The notes under the pieces are model-generated. The model was not told the DNA's origin, did not search any database, and saw nothing but the letters and a program-made list of their open reading frames with translations. From contig CP142459.1 in NCBI GenBank assembly GCA_038049695.1, positions 66,704,001 through 66,768,000 of the forward strand: a stretch of 64,000 nucleotides of DNA, written 5' to 3'. Within the stretch, counting starts at the first letter, position 1. Every line of letters starts with the position of its first letter. The stretch comes from Cinnamomum chago (lineage: Eukaryota; Streptophyta; Magnoliopsida; Laurales; Lauraceae). Made by a program: the position numbers and the translations under genes. Positions 1 through 13,400 of the stretch are shown here, one piece after another.

Positions 1-439
1 CAGGAGGGTCGTGCATGCTCCACTGTTTTGGGTTAAAGTTGGAGGCTCTTTTACCTTGGCATTCCTTACCTCTATTTACGCAGTCCAAGTGAGGGTGTGC
101 CACATGTTTGATTTTGTCAGGTAACCTGGGCTTCATCTCATTCAATGAGAAAATAGGAGACACTTGTCACCTCATTGGTGGCTGGCCTCAAGGGCAAGAG
201 CTTGATTGGAACTTGAATTTGTAAGAATATAATCTTGGAAAGTATGGGATTTATATGAAACTGAAAAATCAAGAGAGAATTGTGGCATAGAAAAGTCATA
301 GTTTTTCTCTTTTCTAATGCAGAATGTGCCCTCAAGCAATAAATAGTCAGGGTAGGTAGAGATTTTTGAGCTTATGAAAGTATTTATTTATGGAGCTTTA
401 AAAAATATATCTTGTAGTCAAAATTTCCTATTTGAGATA

Positions 440-535
440 TCTTTTTTCTCCTTTTGGATTGGTAACATAACTTGAACCAACAACCTTAAAGTTGCAATAA
501 TAAGCACCTTCCACTGTGCCATGGGCTCTCTGTTC
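440..535 (-). repeat. tRNA-derived SINE-like piece
   Basis: Read on the minus strand, the piece contains TGGCACAGTGG, which fits a pol III A box, and further on GGTTCAAGT, which fits a B box. A T-rich run at 431-444 on the plus strand could be the remains of an A-rich tail. A similar sequence in the same orientation lies at 53900-53996, sharing the segment around TTGCAATAAT. The assignment rests on the box motifs and the second copy. Borders are approximate. Confidence 0.45.
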
Positions 536-2958
536 TATTTTCGATTATCTTAAATAATTTTTCTCTGCAAATCTTAAACAAATAATTTTTTTTAATTTAA
601 TCTATTATTTCTAGTATGCTTTAAAGTGAGTTAGAAATTATGACTAGGGTTAGCTTTAGAGAAATGATGCTCTACTGGATTAGTGTTTCTTTCTCATGTA
701 TCATTTTTCTTCCTAACATTTTAATTGAATAAAGATATTTCACTTAGCAAGTTCATTTACTTAAAGTGAAGTGAATCCAGACAAGAATTGACAAGGGTCA
801 TATCAAAAGTACACAATTTCAACATTCCTTCCATCTTTTTCAAAAAAAGTAAAAAAAAAAAAACTTTCTTTTTCCACTAAAAGACAAAAAAACTCCACTT
901 TTCTATACAAAAAGTCAAAAAGATTCTATACCAAACAACTAAAAACAAAACATCATCATAACACATCATATTTTATTCTCTCTTGATTTGATGCTTCACC
1001 TCACCATACTTCAATTCACCATACATCCAAACAGGCCAAGGAATAACTGGAGAAATTAACATTATCATATGCTGCAAATATTTTCAGCATTTCCCTTCAT
1101 AACAGAAACACACTTTCTTTTTTGTTGGCAGGTAATGTCTTCAAATGGAAGCTAGTGAGGTTATATAAACCTTGGCTTGTTGCCACAACATTGTTCTGGT
1201 TTCGCAGAGTGGGATCATGGTTTGGGGGCTTGCTAAGCATTTCAGGGTTCAAGGATACAGAAGCTGATTGTTTCTTACACTGGGTGCTCCTTGTAAGATG
1301 TTTGGTATTTCATAGGATGAAGTATTGTATTTGTTTTGCTTGTGCTTGGGTCAATATTATCCAAGGGAATTAGAACATGCGTGGAAATAATAGATGATAG
1401 TGGCATCCTGAGCCCTGAGTTATCAAGTCAAATCATTATCTGAGAAAGGGGAATAACCTTAATAAATTTCTCTCATTTTTGTATATAATCTCTCATTGGG
1501 GCATTGAAGGGTTTGCTGCGGTTTGCCACCATTTACTCTGCAGTGTCTTTAACATTGTTACATTTACAGCAGTGATTGTGAACATTATTTTTCATGTAGA
1601 CTTTAGATTTTAGACTCAATTGACAAATCTTGTATTGCTAAATGCATTGTTGAGCAGAGGGATAAAGGATTTTGAGTCATCAGGACATTTACAGTGCTCA
1701 TCAATTGTGACTCACATTTGTAATCCTGATATTTGATCCTATGGTTCCTGATGTGGACGGACACTCAGGCTTCCATGTTGGAAGATAATAGTCATGCATT
1801 TGTAGGTCTGCACAACAATTTATAAGTCAAGAAAGGGAGCTTAGTGGTTTCCAATGACCAAACCATGGGTTTCATTTACATGAATGAGAGCATCTGGATG
1901 ATGTACATGCCCTGATATCTTATTAGTCAATTTAGGATCTCTTAAGTCCCTCATAGTGAGCATTGTTTCAGTACTTTGCAAATTGGAACTTCAAAAGTTT
2001 CCCATTCTGGTTACCTAACCATTTTATAGTTTCCAAACAGATGGGGGAGTGATTTTTTTTTTCCTCTAAATATTCTATCATGTTCATGTCATTCATCTGC
2101 ATGATTATTAGCTTTGCTCAGTTAGCTCAATTAACTGAACGCTCTCTACAACAAACAGCACAAGGGTGCATTTGGTTGTTCCATGTATCCAAGTAAACAA
2201 ACATGACTTACTGGTAAAACAGATGGTTAATGCATTCCAATTTGCATTTGAATGGTGAAGCCTGTGGGAAAACTAATGAGATAAAGGGGAAATTAGGAGA
2301 GGATTTGGGCTCTTTCTTTCATTTTCCTACTCTAAATCAGGATTTGTGATGTTTTGTGATCAGTGCAAAAATGTGTAGCAGTTTTGATTTTGGCAGAAAA
2401 CACCATTTCTTGGGATAGGATGGACGTTTTAAAGTTCTACGTTCTATGGCTGAAGGGGTAAATCAGACAAGAAATATTTCTCTCTTATTCTGCAAGTGCG
2501 AGGGACGGGAAAGTAATTAACAGAAATGTGGGGCCCAGGAAGATCTGTCGATCCCCCGGTCCTGATCCCAGGTGGGTCCTCATGTGGGCCCCCATGTTGA
2601 GATGCGCACACCGATCCGGTGGGTATGATCTAATAAATCATATACTCATATTTGGCATGTGGGGGTGGGGGGGATTAATATAATATTTTAGTGTGTTTGA
2701 TGGTCCCATCTATTTGAAAGTTATACTTGAGTAAATCATGCATTCTATCCTTTGTGGAGTCTATCTATATGAAATACATAGTTGATTAAAATCATATGAT
2801 TTATCCATTGTGAAATCTATCATTCAAATTATGACTAGATGCAAATACTTTCTCTTAACAATTAAATCATGTGTTTTATCCTCTGTGTGACCTAACAAAT
2901 CATTGTATGGTTGTAATTAATTTTAATATTTTATAAATTTATATGTATTTTATTTTAA

Positions 2959-3120
2959 TCCCAAAGGGTAGTTCAGTTGGCCTAGAACCATGGTTTGCAT
3001 CCGGAGGTTGTAGGTTCAAAATTGCACTATCACACTGGGGCTATATGAGAGTTTACTCGGCTTCCCTCTGGGTCTGGAGGGATTAGTCTAGTCCAAAGGG
3101 TTAAGAACCCAACAATAGCA
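2959..3120 (+). repeat. tRNA-derived SINE, copy A
   Basis: The head has TAGTTCAGTTGG (A-box-like) and GTAGGTTCAAAATTG (B-box-like), as in a tRNA-derived pol III promoter. The 3' module contains GGCTTCCCTCTGG, GGAGGGATTAGTC and AGTCCAAAGGGTTAAGAACC, and recurs at 21002-21094 (-), 21901-22018 (+) and 23917-24115 (+). The element is followed by a TA dinucleotide run. Borders are approximate and I could not define a target-site duplication. Confidence 0.6.
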
Positions 3121-4164
3121 ATATATATATATATATATTTTTTTTCTCGGGCTAAGCACGAGCTGTGGTTCCTAGTATCAAGTTAGGATAGTTATTTTGC
3201 ATTTATTTCAATATTTTTGCATAAAATCATCCCACTGTGATATTATGCAAAAAAATAAATTTATAGCAAAACTAATTTGATATGATAATATCTGATCACA
3301 AAAAGTAATAGATGATAAAAAGTTATATAAGCTTATTAAACATTTCTAGCGGTTAGTTAAATATATATATGCTTGTGTTAATTGTCTTTTCACTTACATT
3401 ATGGTCTTAGATGATATGACTTGCAATTGGGGATTCTCAATTCAAGTTTTGCTTTATTGCTTGCATTAATTTATGCGAGAAAAAAGAACCTTCCATTTGA
3501 AAACTTGATATTTCTAAAGAAAAGAATTATGGTTTTTTTAAAGGATTTTTACCAAATAATTATAAGAAATTCCACTATATGCCAAAAAGATAATAGAGAT
3601 TCGATTTTTTTCCAAAAAAAAAAAAAAAAAGATTACCTAGAGTTTAAGGTTTATTTCTTGATGAAAATGTCCTTAACTGATTTCCCTTTATAAGTGCCTC
3701 ACGAAACTTGCCATCGGTTCTTTTTTTTTTTTTTGTTTGAAAGGGGAGCAAAAAGCATCTTTATGTTATATTTACGTTCATAGAAGAGCATGTTAGAGCT
3801 CGTGATAATTTGAAGGAATTGAATGAATTGAATATCATAACAAGTAAGTGGCTAATATAGGTCCCAAGCTTTTGGCTCTAATATTATACTAAGTAAGCGA
3901 CTTACGTATTAAAAAAGATCATCATGCCTCTTTTATAAACCTGAAAAGGAGGTCAGAAAAGAAGATAAAGATGCTTCGGTAAGAATGTGCAGCATCCCTT
4001 TTGAAAAACCAAATTGATCTTGATATTCTTGAGGCTTTTGTAAAGGGGAAGGCAATTGCTTGCAAAAATTTGAATCCCTATTACCATTTGGCATTAAATA
4101 TAAGTTTTTATGTAAAAAATTCTTATTTTAATTTTGTGTTGCTACTTGAAAAGAACATGACACT

Positions 4165-4196
<32 letters not shown>

Positions 4197-4644
4197 ACAA
4201 AAAAAAAGGGAGTTGCATCAAACATGGATAACATTCATTCCGGTAGAAGAAAACAGGCAAGTAACAGATCAAACATACAAACAAAAGGTATGGCAATTCA
4301 AGTAATTAAGTTGAGAAATTTTTTTATACTCTAGATTGCTTAGTAGTTAGTACAAGAATCTTACTAATTAAACAAGCTGACCTGCCCACTTTTCCTGAAA
4401 TTGCAAACATCTTACCATTTATACTTACATTTAAATGTAGAGTAGAGGACAACCACCTTTCCCTAGACGGAGTCGAGAAATATCTTTCATGGATTTCATG
4501 TTTGTACGAGGGCCACAACTTCTAACAATCCTTGATTTTGGGTCCATAGGCCCATATATTGTCCAGGGGCATCTGATGGTCTGACCAAGCCTCTATTAAT
4601 TCCATATTGGACCACTCATAAGCACAGTAATCCATCATCTCCAA

Positions 4645-4755
4645 AGATCAAATCATAATCATCATTAAAACCTTCTTCCAAGCCCCAACTATGTCGAGGC
4701 GGCTACATGAATTCCGTTTCTCCATTCCGTTCTATCGTGAGCCAAATCGTCAACA
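4645..4755 (-). mobile_element. RTE-type LINE 3' end (5'-truncated)
   Basis: On the minus strand this reads as the 3' end of a plant RTE non-LTR retrotransposon. It has a GATTTGGCTCACGATAGAACGG-like segment, GAATTCATGTAGCCG, a TAGTTGGGGCTTGG motif and a degenerate GATGAT tail. The same ending, with TTGGGACAAGG followed by GAT repeats, occurs at 21168, 34556, 53496 and 54745. Only the terminal 100 bases or so are present, as is usual for LINE insertions truncated at the 5' end. Confidence 0.5.
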
Positions 4756-5673
4756 TTTCTTCAAATCTATTATTACCATTCTCATCCATGTTATCTTCAA
4801 CATATATCTCCCTTGGTGAGCCATCAACATGCATAGAATCAAAGGCCCAGTGAGCCAACAAAAAAAAAGCGGTTATCATTAAGTGATAAACAATGGTTTT
4901 TTCTTGCATAATTGAGACATGTATACAGAGTTACAAGCAATTAAATGAACTCATAAATTGAGGCATGGTAATGAAGAGGAACCATTGAACCAAGCTATGG
5001 GCCCATATTAACATATAATTATCACCAATCAGATGGTTTGTGTTCATAGACTCAACAAATTGAGTGTAGATGACTCAAGGGCACATATAATCTTCATAAA
5101 CTAAGTGGGTATAACTTGGTTAACAGTTGAGGCATAAATCCACATTAACCTGATGACTGTTTTGTTCTTTCTTAAGATTGGGACTAATTCAGAACATCAG
5201 ATCTTCTTAACACTAAATAGGCCCAGCCCATTACCATCTATAATCGGTGCAGTATATCATCAATGTACATTTCATGACAATAACTCCATCCACCCACATA
5301 AGAGGACAAGAAAGCAGTGGATGATTGGTAACAGACAAGAAAGAAAGAAAGAAAGAAAGAAACAAAAGTTACAACTTTGTGGAATGCATGTAAGTGGAGG
5401 AAGTGTGCAGTCCACAATAAAAAACCAACTGTACAAAGCATGAAAGTTAATGAGATCATGTGTGTTGGCTTTGTCAACAACATATATACGGCAAAAATCC
5501 GAAAGCCTTTGCTCCCTCCCCCAAGAATGGAAACCATGCAAACACAAGCAGTACCCACTCCCTCTTCTTCTTTATCACCTCTTCCATTTCTTACATTAGT
5601 AACATTACCACTTCTTCTTCTCCTCTGGTAGAAGCAGCAGTAGCAGCAGAAGTAGAAGTAAGAAGAAGAAGAG

Positions 5674-6191
5674 ATGGGGAGAGGGAAGATTGAGATAAAG
5701 AGGATCGAGAACTCGACGAATCGGCAGGTGACTTACTCTAAAAGAAGGAACGGGCTGCTCAAGAAGGCTAAGGAGATAACTGTTCTCTGCGACGCTGATG
5801 TTTCTCTTGTAATCTTCTCTGCTACTGGAAAGATGTCCGAGTACTGCAGCTCTTCCACTACGTAACTTTCTTTCTTTCTGTCTATGCTCTGTTTTGCACT
5901 TCTGCTGGGGATCTGTTTTTCTTTATTTTTTTGTATGTTGATGTTTTGATCATTTGTTCATCTGCTGTGATAATGAGAAAAGGTTGATAAAGATGTTGGA
6001 TCGGTACCAGAAGGCAACAGGGAATAGGCTGTGGGATGCCAAGCATGAGGTTGGTAGAGTCTTTCTTTTTTGTTTGCCTTTTTCTGCTTCTTTGTATTGA
6101 TGTTGCTTGATTTGAAAATGGTGTCGCAGTATCTGAGCATGGAGGTTGACAGGATAAAGAAAGAGAATGATAGTATGCAGATCGAACTAAG

Positions 6192-6241
<50 letters not shown>

Positions 6242-9200
6242 GAAAAAAGTTTGTATGCCGTTCTCATTCACATCATGAGTCGCAACTGGCCTAAATATCA
6301 ACCAAATTGAATTAATATTTACTGTTGGTTGAAGTGATATCTGACCCCCAAGATTGAAATATGAGACCGTCTAAAAAGGTGAATTGGGTCGCTCGCTATC
6401 AATCCAACAGTGAAAATCAATTTCATTGAGTGATTACTTGGGGATGTATGAACTGTATAATTGATGAGAAGTGGGCCTCTCGGAGTTTATTGTTGTCACC
6501 TGTATTTTGAATAGATACTGTTGCAGTGGTGCTTGTGGATATTAATCATTACTGTTTAGTTTTCTGTTGGTTTTCTTCTTAGGAATGATAAGATGGCCTG
6601 TGGCTGTAGATCATGGATATATCATTGACCCTGGACTCTGGTGTCTGTGTGGTCTCTTAGGCACTGACTCTGGTTCAATTTTCCTTCTTGAGATGATAAA
6701 TTCATTCTAAGTTTATTGCCACTTCATGGATGTTAAGTTTTGTGAAACCAGATGTCTCTGTGGTGGGCACACTGTAATGGCTTCTGTTAGAATTGCCTTA
6801 CCAATCAGTAATCATATCTAAGTTGTTTCTTTCAAATAAAGGTTTTAATACTCGGACATAGAAAGCCAAAAAATTGTGACAACTTTATTTGAGAAAGATC
6901 AAAAATAGAAATCTATGCCCAATGAATCTAGAACTTTCAGGCACTTGTATTTTAATTGTGTTTTGAATGAGTTTGATTTGTAGTAGGTTATTGCATTTGG
7001 CTTTCACGCTGATCGGTGAACCACACCTCCGATCTCTAGATTCATGGGTTTTCAACACAATTTAATTTGATCTTCCAATTTCAGGGAAAAAAGGCCTCTA
7101 ACATATCTTCTCATGACAATGAAATAGGAAAAAAGTAGTTTTGTCCTGTTTTCATTTGGACCTGTCCAAGGAGTGACTCGGACTGTGACAGTCTGAGTTG
7201 ACTTGTGCTTCAAATGGATGCCAAACGTAGATAAAAGAAGTTTCAATGATGTAGAAAGTCTATTGATTAGAAGGATATGATTACCCAGTAAATATGCTTC
7301 TGTACTGATTGGTGTACAATGACGAGGGACATTGAACCGAGGCAATTAACAGAGGTGCCCTCAAAAGCAGGGGCGGACCCAAATGTTAGCATGCAGGTAC
7401 AATCGCACGCATGAGACTTGAGAAACCCATTATATAAGGCCTTAAAAGATTCGATTTTATAATTTAACTTTTTCACTTGATCATTGCCTGAACCACTCAA
7501 ACGAAAATCCCGGGTCCGTCATTGCTTGAAAGCTTTATAGTAGTGAGCAAGATGTGATGGTATGAAACTAGATTGGATGTTCTTAAATGCCCACCAAACA
7601 TGTCAAAGTAAAATTTGATAGTTCCATATTTGAAATACTTGGATTCCCGCAAACTGTTCTTTGACTCGAGTTAAATGTCCAACAACTAGTTTGAACACAT
7701 TCTAAGGGGGATTAGTATAGTCTGTGAATATAACACTTGAGGATTAGGAGCATGAGCGTAACATCTGAGTTCTTGACTTCAAGGGGATAACCCCTCATAG
7801 GTGCACTTGGTAAGGAACTGGTCACAGTCCAATGGGTTTCTACTTTCTATAATTTCATATTGTTTTTACATTTGCTTTTGTGGGGTCATTACATCCACAG
7901 GAAGAGGTCCAGCAGTCGATGTGATTTTATACTTTCCAAGTCTGAAGATGTGACCTTCTGATTGATTGGTTATGGATAATATGATTAGGATCTGTAGATC
8001 AATCTATTAGTGGTCTTCATTTATTCCTTGGATATGGACTTATTTATACGGTTATTGTAAATGTCAGGCACTTGAAGGGTGAGGATTTAACATCATTGCA
8101 TCCTAAGGAACTTATCCATATTGAGGAAGCTCTCGAAAATGGTCTCACCGGTGTTCGTGACAAGCAGGTTAGTTCTACCAGCCTCTTCTGTTTTGGTAGA
8201 AAGGGCATAAAATTGAAATCCATGTATCATGTAATCAAGGTAATGATTCCCTTTAATGTTTTCTTCTCAGATGCAAATTGCAACATAGTTTGTCTTTTAT
8301 TTATTTATTTTTTATTGTGTGTGTGTGTGTTTTCATCCTTACTCCCCTGTGAATGATATCCTAAGATAACCTAAGAAATAGACTAATCTTCTCTCAACTG
8401 TGACAGGAGGAGCTGTTATCGATCCTGAAAAAGAACGTAAGCTTATATGACTCCCTTCCATTAGTTTTCTTATTGGCAATAATAGTCTGCTACTTAAAGC
8501 ACAAGTCCTGTCTGCCAGTTAGTATGCAGTATGTTTTCCAGTTGGTTCATTAAATATATACATGATGGTGGGAATCCTTGTGCACATTTTGTGTTTCCCA
8601 CCCAAGAAGATTCATTTAAATGCAGCATATGTATTCCACCCACCATGAATGATGAGGACCATTGGTCTTGGTAACATACTTTTTTTTTATTAACACTACC
8701 ACTTGGCAGACTTGATTGGTGAAAGAGAGGCTAGTTTCTCTTCTCTCTGACATTTTTTTTTTGACTGAATGTTGCACAGGAAAGGATCTTGGAGGAGGAA
8801 AACATGCGCTTGACTTACATGTTGGTATGCCCAAAAAACACACATTTACAATTCTTAGGCTTATGTTCTTGCAGAGTTGCAGGGTTTATATTCCTTATTT
8901 TGTGAAGGAAAGGGAAAATGAAACCAATGGCATAAACAAGTTGGACCATCTCATCCAAGTTATATTGACATTATTTTGTGAAGGATTGCTTTGTGCTTTT
9001 ATTGATGCCACATGTTCCTTGTTACCAGTAGTCATCCTGACTTTCTTGGACAAGAGCCTATTAAAGAATTTTGGATCATGGTGATTAATGTCCTTGATAT
9101 TTCTATACTGGGTTCTTTCACCTCTTCCTTCTGAGCTTTAAACAGAGCCCATGTAGCTGAAATGCTTGTTCCTTGACGCAAGTCAACTCTAGCAAGCTGC

Positions 9201-9430
9201 TCTGGCTTTCCCAAGTTTTGAAAGTCCATAGTGTTCTTATTAGTTGCTGTTTTCTCTCACTTCTTAGATTTCCTTTTCCATAACTTTCACAGCATCATCA
9301 TCATTTGGCAATAGATGGAAATGTTAGAGACATGGAGCAGGCTTGTCAGCAGAAAGAAAGAGATTGTTCTTCCCAGATGCAGTTTGCCTTTCGTGTTCAA
9401 CCGATCCAGCCCAATCTGCAAAACAAATAA
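5674..9430 (+). CDS. PI: B-class floral MADS-box protein PISTILLATA/GLOBOSA
   Basis: A MIKC-type MADS transcription factor of the PI/GLO lineage, which acts as a nuclear heterodimer with an APETALA3/DEFICIENS-type partner to specify petals and stamens. Seven exons by splice-site and frame inspection: 5674-5861, 5983-6049, 6130-6191, 8068-8167, 8407-8436, 8780-8824, 9293-9430 (630 bases, 209 residues). Exon lengths 67, 62, 100, 30 and 45 are the usual MIKC/PI pattern. The MADS domain (residues 1-60) begins [13 protein letters not shown]. The K region runs from about residue 75 to 160 and includes [15 protein letters not shown]. The C terminus carries the PI motif [13 protein letters not shown] at 195-207, which confirms the lineage. 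The reading frame is intact. Intron 3 is large (1.9 kb), starts inside a CT microsatellite and contains a MITE. The start is the canonical MADS methionine, preceded by a purine-rich leader. Confidence 0.95.
6194..6237 (+). repeat. CT microsatellite at the intron 3 donor of PI
   Basis: A run of more than 20 CT units begins two bases after the GT of the exon 3 splice donor, so the donor reads GTTCTC instead of the GTAAGT-like consensus. Being a simple repeat, it should vary in length between individuals. Confidence 0.9.
7368..7524. mobile_element. hAT-type MITE in PI intron 3
   Basis: A 157-base element that starts CAGGGGCGGACCC and ends with the inverse of CAATGACGGACCC, so 10 of 13 terminal bases match. 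It is flanked by CTCAAAAG (7360-7367) and CTTGAAAG (7525-7532), matching at 6 of 8 positions. An 8-base target duplication and CAGGG termini are typical of non-autonomous hAT transposons. No coding capacity is seen. Confidence 0.65.
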
Positions 9431-10112
9431 TACATTACTTATCCATTCTCCTAATTTCTCTGTTAACAGTTGCTTTAAATCTTAGAAAATTGGAGTATGT
9501 TTCACTGTATGAACAAAGTGCTGGTAGACTTCTTAGAACTATTGCTCTGTTTCCACTTGAAGAAGGACAAACTGAACTAGTTTGATATGCCATATGGTCC
9601 ATAGATGTAATGCCATAATGGTATTTATTGTTATTTGTGGTATTGATGTGGTAAAAACTACTGAAACATGTAATATTTATATGAAGTCAAACTCCATGTG
9701 ATGTGTGCATCATCTCAAGCCTAGACAATGTTACTGTAGAAACTTGCAGTATATTTCTGGCATTGTATTTATTGAAGTTTTCATTTGTGCTGTCTTCCAT
9801 TTAAATCCTCTGCACCTAGTGCACAGCACATATGGTGAAGGTGCTCCTCCATGATAACACCTTGAATTGCTTTGAACAAAGATGTCTGGTTGTACGTCCT
9901 ACCATGAATGGTCCCAATGTTTTGGAAGAATCTTCTCTCTCTTTCTCTCTCTGCCCATTTGCCTACTTTTATTTCTAGGCTAACTGAAGAAATGAGCTGC
10001 TACAGAAGGAGCTTTAATTAAGGACAGGTTGACTTCCAAGTTCCACCTAGCTCAATGAAATCGAGTCCCTAATAATTTGATGGTCACATGTAGATCTTCA
10101 TCTTATCACTTC

Positions 10113-10192
10113 ACTTGCCCCCCACTTTGATAACGTTCCTTTCCTATGAGTGACTTGGCCCCCACTTTGATAAAGTTCCTTTCCTATGAGTG
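10113..10192. repeat. 40-base tandem duplication
   Basis: Two adjacent 40-base units (10113-10152 and 10153-10192), each starting ACTTG and containing CCCACTTTGATAA and CCTTTCCTATGAG, differ at only two positions. The near-identity points to a recent local duplication. Confidence 0.9.
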
Positions 10193-13100
10193 AAATAGTT
10201 TGCTAAATGCGCCTTTGGTTCTTTGTGAAGGATGGAAATCTGAAATCACCTTGTGCAGGATATTGGCCTAAGTGGCGAATTAGTGTGTTGATACTTGATA
10301 CTAGTAAGTTGAGATGGAAAAAGGCAGAAAAAACAGATGCCAAGTATTTGTGATGCATCTAATTGCACTAAGTAACATGAATGAATGTGGCTACTTTAAT
10401 GGTCATTTTGGAGTTGGATATGCATCTTTTTGCTCCAAAATTTTAGCATTCCTCCTTTTATCTTATAACTCTAGTAATACTTGGTTTACCAAAAAAAGGC
10501 TCTAGGAATGCTTCTAGTTGTAGGGGTTGGTTATACATGGGGTGGGCTGAAGCTCTTTAGTTACAGGGCCTAATTGACTGGTGGGGCGGTCAACCGACCC
10601 GACGAAGCCTGCGTTGGTTGAAACCTGGATTTTGGACTGGATTGGTAGGGTCATGGCCGGGGCTAATAAGAATGATAGTTGGATCTCCTAAGTCTGAGGA
10701 TGAGCCGGCCCATTAACTCCCTATTCTTCGGGCACAGATTTTACTGCGGGCCTAAAGTCTAATGTAGTTCCAGACCATTCCAATTTCAGAACTCTTTATC
10801 CACATTGTTGATTAAACATTGGGCTGAGCCAGCCAGTTTTTTGAGCCTCTAAAGATAGATATCCCCAAAAGGAGCCCATTTAGTTTGAAGATAGAACTAG
10901 ACCTGGGACCACCCATGGGCCTAAAATTCAGTCCAAATACAGGAGAAAATTTGCTGTTTCCTACTCAGCCCATTAACACCGTAATTTAGGGTCTTCCTCC
11001 ACAAGTGTTGTTGGAAGCTTCAGGTACTTCCAATTGATACGAAAATGGACACAAGAAAAAAAGAGTACACCCACAAAAAAAATGTGGGTCAATTGTCTAA
11101 AATATATTAGGCTCAAGCTTTCCCAGTTAGTCAATTGGACTGGGCTTTCTTTCACTTGTTCTGGCTTTCTATGAGAAAATCAAATGTTAAACTTAAAATA
11201 AATGCATTACTCATTTGGGCTGAGCTTCTGGCTTCTATCACGTAATCCAATCCTGACCCAAATATTAATCAGGGCCCAAAATTTAGATCAAGAGAAGCCC
11301 ATGTACAAAAACTCGAGGGCCAAACCCGCTGGCCCGGCCCTTGAGCACCCTTAGCTCTGGGTCACCTGTAACTGGTGACAGCGGAGATCAAGCTTACAGG
11401 GAACTCATGTTACTCAAATGCATGAATCTTCATTTGTGCATAAATCAAATTACTCTTGGTTTACAAAGATCAACCCAACCTGCTGTCATCTCAAATTACC
11501 ATAGGTATAACCATTATAAGAAATATCACCCTTTCTATTTATTTTTTTTGTGATATTATTTTAAAATATCTCATTGCTATATAATAATACTAATAATAAT
11601 GATAATAAAATTAATTTATAGCAGTACTACTGTGATATGATAGTATCTGCTCATAAAAAGTCAAAGAGTTTTGCATAGGTCAACTTGCCATGAATGCTTG
11701 TTTGATAAAATTTAGGATGAAATAAATGATCACTTGATCTTGACTGCTATTTGATTATAGGGCTAATAATAGCCAAGCACAAATTATTGGTCTTGATGAC
11801 TTGATCTTTCATAATATAGCCAAGTAATTATGCAATGCATGCTATGAATGCCAAATATCATGAATGCAATATTTATGGTCAATTCATACTCTAGAGGCCA
11901 ATTATCATGCATGCTATCTATGATCTATTCTGACTTTAGAGACAATGAGTCATATTTTTAGGTTAGATGAGTTATAGCAAAAAGATTGGAGAGTTGGGAG
12001 GTAGTAATCTTTAGGTTAGATGGAATGCCCATGTCATTAATAACCAACCTAACATTTCCTTTTCAGTCAGTTAGCTTATATTATTATATGTATTTCAGAA
12101 GGGAGGGATGAAACTGAAAGGAAGAGGGCGGTTGCATCTTCAGTTATGGCAGCAATGGCAGTGAAGGTGGTAAGGGACAGGGTCCCACATTTGGCAATTG
12201 TTGCCCTCTTAAGTAAATCAAGCCCAGAACAACTTGAAATGAAATGGGTATGATTAGGAAATGGTGGCAGGACATTTTCCATGGCTCTGCCTTTTATTCT
12301 TTTCTAATGAAGGTTGTTCATTGAAAGTAACTGCCTATTTGAAACCTATTTCACATGAAATCACAACCACCACTATTCTTAAGAAATCAAAGATATATGA
12401 ATAAAGAAATAAACATGCCCATTGCTTCATGATTATGAAAAATTTTAAAAACACCTTTTAAGGAAGCATACACACAGACCCCACACAAAAAAAAAAGAAA
12501 AAGAAATGAACTTATAATTTTAGGCCTTGTAATTGTTGATTGAACATAACCAATTACTTAAAAATTTTATTTTTTTATTTATCTTTGACATGTTGTGTAA
12601 GATTTCATTAAATGCAAAGAATAAATATATAATTTCTTGCTAGATTGCACCAATCAAAAAAAAGATTTTTGCTAGATTGGGTTATTTTGGTCAGAGAGAT
12701 ACTTTGAACTTGAAAACCCAATGATCGATTCCTATCGTGGCGGATCCAATATTTTCATTTGAAGGGGCACAGGATTTTCATGCTGGTTTTGAAAGTGAAC
12801 TCAGGTCTGATGGGGGCAACAACCCCCAAAACCATATACATGGGTTAGCCCTTGGATCCCTCCCCTAAGGATATGAGTGATACCAAGGTGCCAAAACCAT
12901 TCAATCAAGAGTGTGTTGGACAATAAATATATAATTTTATCAGAACATAAGAGGGCCCCTAATGCAAATATAAATAACCAAAAACTTGGTGAAAGAAATA
13001 ACAAAAAACATAGTATTATTTTATAATCGTGTTTTTTTTTTTAGATACCTATTAGGATTATAGGTCATGTTCTTGTTTACGTATTCTTCTTCTACTTTTT

Positions 13101-13321
13101 TTATGTCACCTATAGATTTTCTTTTAACTTCAACAACATTTACTACAAATTTATGTCAGTTTCTTATTTCAAATTATTTACATTAATGTTATATTTCGCT
13201 TTATTTTCTAATTTTTTAAATATCAATGCATACGCACACCTATAATTGCCAAGCGAGTTAAATATTTGTACAAGCCCTCCTTGTTCTTTATCAAAAAATC
13301 ACTAAAAAATGTCATTTTTTC

Positions 13322-13400
13322 TTTCGGAGGACTCAAACTTGTACACTCTTCGCCTTTATCATGTGTTTAGTGTGTTTTTAAGCAACTGAGCTACAACATA
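13322..13400 (-). repeat. Possible tRNA-derived SINE remnant
   Basis: On the minus strand, TAGCTCAGTTGC fits an A box and GTTTGAGTCC fits a B box. The spacing between them is longer than in a tRNA, and no A-rich tail or target duplication was found, so this is a weak call based on the box motifs alone. Confidence 0.3.

Larger units (their letters stand above)
1..5600. other. Gene-free left flank with retroelement pieces
   Basis: No open stretch here has convincing protein similarity or exon structure. The DNA is AT-rich. It holds a tRNA-like SINE piece at 440-535, a SINE copy at 2959-3120 followed by a short TA repeat, and an RTE LINE tail at 4645-4755. A GAAA microsatellite lies at about 5338-5362. 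The stretch between about 5100 and 5673 is the likely promoter and leader of the MADS-box gene; I see no convincing TATA box or perfect CArG box in it. The open frame at 1122-1373 is discussed among the rejected items. Confidence 0.6.

Noticed and set aside
1122-1373. Open frame after a good acceptor (TTGGCAG at about 1126-1132) that could be the last exon of a gene to the left
   Set aside because: The peptide (NVFKWKLVRLYKPWLV...) matches no family I recognise, there is no partner exon in the window, and a short frame of this length is expected by chance.
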